Made by a program: the position numbers and the translations under genes. Under the pieces are notes generated by a model. The model saw only the letters and a list, made by a program, of their open reading frames with translations. It did not search any database and was not told where the DNA came from. Of a stretch of DNA of 35,112 nucleotides, positions 30,653 to 35,112 are shown piece after piece. Position 1 is the first letter of the stretch. Every line of letters starts with the position of its first letter. The stretch comes from JAJRWS01 sp039831705 (GTDB lineage: Bacteria > Planctomycetota > Planctomycetia > Pirellulales > Lacipirellulaceae). The stretch covers positions 1-35,112 of the forward strand of contig JBDOMT010000021.1 of assembly GCA_039831705.1 (NCBI GenBank), read 5' to 3'.

Positions 30653-32206
30653 ATGCCTTCCACTCGCATCCGCTCGAGTTTGCTGATCTACCTCAGTGTA
30701 GGGTTACTGGGAGCAGGCTATTTTTTAGTTAGTTGGATGCCAACCATCCTTGAGCGCTACCAACGTACGGCCGAGAAATTTCCCCGCTTGGGCATGCTCT
30801 ACCTGGGAACTGTCATTGCTGGCGGACTGATCCTGCTGGGTTTATCTGTATGGATGACCTACCGACTATGGCGCAACACGGCGCGCAAGCGACTGAGCCA
30901 AGCGCGGCGGATGAGTAATCCGAGTGAATTATCATCCCAACAACAGCAAGACGAATTGGCCGCCAACCTGGCCAGCGGACACCAGCACGCAACCGACTCC
31001 AATGTACCGGCAGAGCTACGCGCACAAATTGAGCAGAGCCTGGTCGCGTTGGAATTAAAAGAAAAACAGCAACGACTGGAAATTGTTGCTTTTGGCACCA
31101 TCTCCAGCGGCAAATCCACCTTACTGAGCGCGCTGGCAGGCCGCAAACTGCTGGTCTCCCATGTGGTTGGTGGTACCACCACCGACCGTCACGAAATCGA
31201 CTGGCCAGGCATGGATCAGGTTCTACTGGTGGACACGCCTGGTTTGGCCGAAGTAGGCGGCCAGGAGCGAGCAGCAAAAGCCGCCGCCGCGGCCAAACAT
31301 GCCGACCTGGTGCTATTGGTGGTTGACGGACCCTTGAAAAGCTACGAAGTCGCTCTGACTAATCAACTCTCGAAGATGGAAAAACGAATTGTCGTTTGTC
31401 TGAACAAATCGGATTGGTACGAGACCGAAGATGCACACCTACTGATCGACCAAATGGGTGCACAACTGCCCCAACTGGGGCGTGAGGATCTGGTCCTGAT
31501 CCGCGCGGCAAGCATATCACAGAACCAAATCCGCGTGCTTCCCGACGGCACCGAACAACAGCAAGCTGTCGACCTGCCGCCCGACATTCACCATCTGGCA
31601 ACGCGGATGATGGAGATTGTCCAACAGGATGGCCGCGAATTGCTGCTGGCCAATCTGTTGTTGCAATCAAGAGGTCTGGTCGACGAGGCCAAGGCGCGCG
31701 TCCGTAAAGTATTGGACCAGCGCGCCGATGAAATTATCCGTCAACATATGTGGGCTGCTGGCAGTGCCACAGGTCTCAACCCGATTCCACTACTGGATAT
31801 CGCCGGAGGCAGTGCCATCACCGTAAAAATGGTGTTGGAATTATCCCGCATTTACAAACAACCACTCGACGCAGACTCAGCCATCCAATTACTGGAAGGA
31901 CTCGGTAAGAACCTGATCGCCATGTTGGGTACGATGGCAGCCACACCCGCCGTAGCCGGAGCCTTGGGCACCTTGTTAAAAACGGTGCCCGGCATTGGCA
32001 CACTCACCGGTGGTCTGTTGCAGGGAGTCGTGCAGGCATTGGTCACTCGTTGGATTGGCTATACGTTTGTTGAATACTTCCAACGGGAAATGCAAGCACC
32101 CCCTGGCGGTCTGGCGGAAATTGCCCATGCCAAATGGTCCGAACTGACAACCACCGATGCGATCCGGCAACTTGTACGAATGGGACGAAAACGACTAGAC
32201 CAATGA
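30653..32206 (+). CDS. Membrane GTPase with Era/MnmE-type G domain and hydrophobic C-terminus
   Basis: From the ATG at 30653 the product has 517 aa. Two membrane helices sit at about 8-26 and 48-68. A coiled-coil-like linker (about 75-140) leads to a G domain with the P-loop GTISSGKST (148-156), a Thr-rich switch I (GGTTTDRHEI), DTPG (194-197) and NKSD (251-254). The C-terminal part (about 360-480) is rich in Gly/Ala/Leu (NPIPLLDIAGGSAITVKMVLELSRIY; GTMAATPAVAGALGTLLKTVPGIGTLTGGLL), like the DUF697/YcjF-type membrane region that follows many such G domains. A TTG at 30641 would add four residues. The P-loop with SSGKS resembles dynamin-like proteins more than classic Era. It heads a three-gene operon. 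Likely an inner-membrane GTP switch; its target is unknown. Confidence 0.85.
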   Translation: MPSTRIRSSLLIYLSVGLLGAGYFLVSWMPTILERYQRTAEKFPRLGMLYLGTVIAGGLILLGLSVWMTYRLWRNTARKRLSQARRMSNPSELSSQQQQDELAANLASGHQHATDSNVPAELRAQIEQSLVALELKEKQQRLEIVAFGTISSGKSTLLSALAGRKLLVSHVVGGTTTDRHEIDWPGMDQVLLVDTPGLAEVGGQERAAKAAAAAKHADLVLLVVDGPLKSYEVALTNQLSKMEKRIVVCLNKSDWYETEDAHLLIDQMGAQLPQLGREDLVLIRAASISQNQIRVLPDGTEQQQAVDLPPDIHHLATRMMEIVQQDGRELLLANLLLQSRGLVDEAKARVRKVLDQRADEIIRQHMWAAGSATGLNPIPLLDIAGGSAITVKMVLELSRIYKQPLDADSAIQLLEGLGKNLIAMLGTMAATPAVAGALGTLLKTVPGIGTLTGGLLQGVVQALVTRWIGYTFVEYFQREMQAPPGGLAEIAHAKWSELTTTDAIRQLVRMGRKRLDQ

Positions 32207-32222
32207 GTGCTCCAAACAATCA

Positions 32223-33590
32223 ATGATGACTGAACCCTCCGAACCTTCCGACACCACCGGGGCCCAAAGTGCGGCACTACTGACCGTACGCCGAGCTATC
32301 GAGCAATTCTCCGAATGCACCGAGCAAGAACGGGCTGAATTGCAGCACGACCTGGATGCCTTGGAGCAGATGGCCGAAAAACTTCGCGCTGGCCGGGTCG
32401 AGATCGTAGTCTTTGGAGAAATCAGTACCGGTAAATCGGCGCTGATCAATGCGCTGGCAGGTATACAACATACCGAAGTAAATGTTCGCGGCGGTTGGAC
32501 CCAAGATGTGTGGCATGTGCCCTGGAAGGCCAACGGCTATTGTCTACCAGGATTTGCCGAATCCCAAGTGATCCTCGTTGACACTCCTGGCTTGAATGAA
32601 GTCGACGGTCGGCAGCGTGCCGAGATGGCACGAGCGGCGGCCGCGCGCGCCGACTTGGTGCTGTTCGTAACTGATTCCGACCTGAATGAGGTGGAGTTCG
32701 CTGCGTTGTCTGAATTGGCAGCATCCCACAAACCGATCATCCTGGTACTGAACAAGTCGGACCTCTATCGGCCGGAGGAACTCGATCAATTGGTCCAGCT
32801 TTTTCGCGGCTCCCGACTGGCGAACCTAGTCGACCCGAACAACGTGCTCACCACGTGTGCCGATCCACGTGAAATCGAATACCTGATCGAAGCGACCGAC
32901 GGCACCACCCGAAGCGAATGGCGGAAACCGCCTCCCCAAATCGACCAACTGTGCGAACGAATCGTACAGTTGCTGGCGGCAGACGGCGAGGCTCTGGTAG
33001 CCCTGAATGGAGCCCTGTTTGCCGCCGACAAGAGTGACCGCATGGCCGCTTTGCGCGTTCGCATGCGCGAAGAGACAACGGCGGCAAGCATTTGGAAATA
33101 CGCTGTGATGAAATCTCTGGCGGTCGCGCTCAATCCGGGCGCGGTCATCGATGTACTGGGCGGCACGGCTGTCGACGTAACGATGGTCGTCACCTTGGGA
33201 CGCATCTATGGCATTGGCATCACCACCTCCAATGCCAGCTCTTTGGTGACCTCCATTCTCAAGGCGGCAGGTTGGGTGATGCTGGGGGAAGCGGCCGTAA
33301 GTTACGCTTCGTCGATTTTCAAAGGGCTCACCTTAGGCTATGGCACGGTGCTGACCGCCCTGCCCCAAGGCGCAGCGGCCGGCTACGGATCTTACATCGT
33401 CGGACAGGCGGCCCGCTATTACTTTCAGCATGGAGCCAGTTGGGGTGAACAATCTCCCAAACAAGTCATCACTCAAATCCTGGACAACACCGACCGGCAA
33501 TCGGTGTTGGACCAACTCAAGCTGGAAATCAAGCAAAAGATTTCACTAAATCGCTACGTGGGAGCCCAACAGGCGGATCGTGAACCGTGA
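32223..33590 (+). CDS. Paralogous GTPase with hydrophobic C-terminus
   Basis: The 455-aa product is a clear relative of the preceding gene, though without the N-terminal membrane helices. The G domain shows the P-loop GEISTGKS (65-72), a switch I region in which GGWTQDVWHVPW replaces the Thr run of its neighbour, DTPG (120-123) and NKSD (177-180). Helices before the P-loop (EQERAELQHDLDALEQMAEKL) look like a coiled coil. The C-terminal half carries the same Gly/Ala-rich hydrophobic region (LNPGAVIDVLGGTAVDVTMVVTLGRIYGI ... LTALPQGAAAGYGSYIVGQAARYYF). The start is ATG at 32223 or 32226, 16 bp after the first GTPase. Its last bases overlap the next gene (GTGA). The pairing suggests a heterodimer, by analogy with tandem dynamin-like pairs; this is inference. 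Confidence 0.85.
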   Translation: MMTEPSEPSDTTGAQSAALLTVRRAIEQFSECTEQERAELQHDLDALEQMAEKLRAGRVEIVVFGEISTGKSALINALAGIQHTEVNVRGGWTQDVWHVPWKANGYCLPGFAESQVILVDTPGLNEVDGRQRAEMARAAAARADLVLFVTDSDLNEVEFAALSELAASHKPIILVLNKSDLYRPEELDQLVQLFRGSRLANLVDPNNVLTTCADPREIEYLIEATDGTTRSEWRKPPPQIDQLCERIVQLLAADGEALVALNGALFAADKSDRMAALRVRMREETTAASIWKYAVMKSLAVALNPGAVIDVLGGTAVDVTMVVTLGRIYGIGITTSNASSLVTSILKAAGWVMLGEAAVSYASSIFKGLTLGYGTVLTALPQGAAAGYGSYIVGQAARYYFQHGASWGEQSPKQVITQILDNTDRQSVLDQLKLEIKQKISLNRYVGAQQADREP

Positions 33591-34894
33591 ACAAGGGTCA
33601 AACGATATCGGCCACCCCCAAACGTGTTGGTGTTCTCACAGCACTCATCAGTTTCTTTACCTTGGTGCTGATGGGCATGACCGGGCCCCTGTGGCAACCT
33701 CAAACCCAATTTCCTCAAGTGCCCCTGGTGTCCATGGCGATTGGCTGGCCGACCTGGGTTGGTTGGGGCGCTCTGGGTGGCATGGTGGCCAGCGTGGCTG
33801 CCCTGCTGTGGTTATCTCAAATTGGCCAGCAAGTCTATTCACAAGCGTGGCGACAAACTGCCAGCCTGTCGCTATTTGGCAGTTACGTCCTGCTGGTTGT
33901 CATCAACCAACACCGACTGCAACCCTGGGCCTATCAATTTGTGGTTGGATTGTTAATCCTTTCCTGCTTGTCAGCAGAGCGCGCAATCCAATGGTTTCGA
34001 CTGCTGGTCATCAGCATCTACTTCTACTCGGCTCTCTCCAAATTCGACTTGACCTTCCTGCAAACACTCGGACAACAACTGTTGGATGGACTGCTGCAAG
34101 CCATGCACATTGCAGGTGATGGCTGGTCGTGGAATACACGCCTCATCCTAGTGGCCATGTTTCCCTTGGTGGAACTTCTCACAGCTTGTGGCCTGGCTTG
34201 CCACAAAACTCGTCAGGCGGCCCTGCTCCTTTCCCTAAGTCTCCACACCCTACTCCTTCTGGCTCTGGGGCCTTTGGGCCTCGATCACCACCGTGGAGTC
34301 CTGGGCTGGAACGTTTACTTCATGATTCAAAATGTCATTTTGTTTCGCCCAGCGAAAGAATTTCATGAACTGACCCATCACACCAAAGGAGCTGAGCGAA
34401 ATTGGATGACGGTGTCGTGGCTTATCAAGTCAGGTTCCACCTTGGTGTTGGTCGCTCCCTGTCTGGGTTGGATAGGCTATTTCGACCATTGGCCTTCCTG
34501 GGGGCTCTATGCGGCGCACCATGATCGGCTAACTCTATTTGTCACAGAAACAGAAATTCATCGTTTACCTCCTTCGATTCGGCCCTTTATAGATGCCCCC
34601 CAGACACCACATCGCTGGTGTCGTGTACGCATGGATCGTTGGTCACTGGAAACTTTGAAGGCGCCCCTCTATCCACAATCCCGTTTTCACTTGGGCGTGG
34701 CGATCGGGTTGGGAAAAGATTTGCAGCAAACTGCCTCCGACCTGAATCCTGACGCAACCATCAAGGTTATCCTGGAAGATGGTGCCCATCGTCTCACCGG
34801 AAAACGCCATTCGCAGGAATGTATCGGCCTGGCAGAAGTTGAGTCGCTTGCTGACAAGTATTGGCTCAATGTTTGGCCAGTGTTTCGATATTGA
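33587..34894 (+). CDS. Polytopic membrane protein with soluble C-terminus, unknown function
   Basis: The 435-aa product has about eight to nine predicted membrane helices between residues 15 and 310, for instance VLTALISFFTLVLMGM, GALGGMVASVAALLWL, SLFGSYVLLVVI and AALLLSLSLHTLLLLALG. A soluble domain of roughly 120 residues follows (DHWPSWGLYAAHHDRLTLFVTETEIHRLPP onward). The segment LVISIYFYSALSKFDLTFLQTLGQQLLDGLL recalls the HTTM/DoxX group of membrane proteins, but the likeness is weak. The GTG start overlaps the stop of the preceding GTPase gene (GTGA), so the three genes form one operon. No catalytic motif is evident. It could be the membrane partner on which the GTPases act; that is conjecture. 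Confidence 0.8.
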   Translation: MNKGQTISATPKRVGVLTALISFFTLVLMGMTGPLWQPQTQFPQVPLVSMAIGWPTWVGWGALGGMVASVAALLWLSQIGQQVYSQAWRQTASLSLFGSYVLLVVINQHRLQPWAYQFVVGLLILSCLSAERAIQWFRLLVISIYFYSALSKFDLTFLQTLGQQLLDGLLQAMHIAGDGWSWNTRLILVAMFPLVELLTACGLACHKTRQAALLLSLSLHTLLLLALGPLGLDHHRGVLGWNVYFMIQNVILFRPAKEFHELTHHTKGAERNWMTVSWLIKSGSTLVLVAPCLGWIGYFDHWPSWGLYAAHHDRLTLFVTETEIHRLPPSIRPFIDAPQTPHRWCRVRMDRWSLETLKAPLYPQSRFHLGVAIGLGKDLQQTASDLNPDATIKVILEDGAHRLTGKRHSQECIGLAEVESLADKYWLNVWPVFRY

Positions 34895-34908
34895 TAATTG
34901 ATAAAAGG

Positions 34909-34946
34909 ATATTCGTGCGATGATGTATTTGATAGACGAATACCAC
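34909..34946. terminator. Weak hairpin after the GTPase operon
   Basis: TATTCGT and ACGAATA, 7 bp each, flank a loop of about 17 nt shortly after the stop of the membrane protein gene. No T run follows, so a terminator role is uncertain. Confidence 0.3.
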
Positions 34947-35030
34947 ATGCTGTCACTCCGTGACTCAGATTCCTATGGGACAGTTCCTTGGGTTAAAACC
35001 CTGTCGATTATACGTAAGTTTTGGCCAGTT

Positions 35031-35045
35031 TGGCACAGGATTTGC
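35031..35045 (+). promoter_or_regulatory. Sigma-54-type promoter (-24/-12)
   Basis: TGGCAC (35031-35036), a 5-bp spacer and TTGC (35042-35045) give GG and GC elements with exactly 10 bases between them, as in the RpoN consensus TGGCAC-N5-TTGC. It faces the start codon at 35102, so the transcript leader would be about 45 nt. A 9-bp hairpin (35050-35058 with 35078-35086, arms TGAAATGAG and CTCATTTCA) lies in that leader. Sigma-54 needs an AAA+ activator, which is not in the window. Confidence 0.6.
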
Positions 35046-35101
35046 GCAGTGAAATGAGTATTTTATGATTTCAGAACCTCATTTCATGGATGGCATTTAC
35101 A

Positions 35102-35112
35102 ATGAGCAAGGA
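35102..35112 (+). CDS. Start of a gene cut by the window edge
   Basis: ATG AGC AAG opens at 35102, the first ATG-led frame in good position after the sigma-54-type promoter. Only three codons (Met-Ser-Lys) are visible, so nothing can be said about the product. There is no strong ribosome-binding site in front; GGATGG lies 13 bases before it. Confidence 0.35.

Noticed and set aside
1..35112. CRISPR array, tRNA, rRNA or prophage
   Set aside because: No regularly spaced direct repeats, cloverleaf-like segments, rRNA-like blocks or phage genes were seen on either strand; the palindromic repeats are dispersed, not arrayed.

Overview
The window looks like chromosomal DNA of a planctomycete, probably of the Pirellulales type. 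This is inferred, not tested. The reasons are two ECF sigma/anti-sigma pairs with large anti-sigma proteins, several long proteins of no recognised family, RND efflux beside a rhomboid protease, and intergenic DNA full of short imperfect palindromes (CACGAAG arms, GGGGTCAGGCAC arms, GAGGAGCGA tandem units) of the kind scattered through these genomes. I saw no rRNA, tRNA, CRISPR array, phage block or complete insertion sequence.

Layout. 1-921 is repeat-rich intergenic DNA ending in a candidate promoter and structured leader for flagellin (922-2331), followed by a FliS-type chaperone (2743-3243) and a hairpin terminator. The minus-strand block 3387-12.0 kb holds an RND pump (3387-6563), its adaptor lipoprotein (6943-8145), a rhomboid protease (8188-9084), a two-TM coiled-coil protein (9336-10613) and a BioF-type synthase (10790-11974). 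Divergent from it are an ECF sigma factor and its membrane anti-sigma partner (12097-13929), then a CDGSH iron-sulfur protein (14117-14332). From 14.3 to 16.9 kb come three unrecognised proteins among palindromic repeats.

Housekeeping cluster, 16.9-26.1 kb: a HemD-HemE fusion for uroporphyrinogen III synthesis and decarboxylation, FolK with a long C-terminal extension, PanC, Lgt carrying a PDZ-like insertion, RlmN (probable ATT start), SppA and a sugar-phosphate isomerase-like TIM barrel. Lgt and SppA belong to lipoprotein and signal-peptide processing at the membrane; HemDE, FolK, PanC and BioF serve cofactor synthesis.

The right part has a second ECF sigma/anti-sigma operon (26603-28824), three small exported proteins with FliL-like C-terminal regions (28830-30468), and a tight three-gene operon of two paralogous GTPases with hydrophobic C-termini plus a polytopic membrane protein (30653-34894). 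The window ends with a well-matched sigma-54 promoter (35031-35045) in front of a gene that starts at 35102.

The most unusual signal is a pair of intergenic elements (14699-14814 and 26111-26212). They share flanks, a 17-bp perfect stem and a 31-nt loop, but the middle 8 bp of the stem differ between copies, with every change matched on the other arm. Other points of note are the HemD-HemE fusion, the PDZ-like insertion in Lgt, the FliL-like trio, the paired GTPases and the probable ATT start of rlmN.
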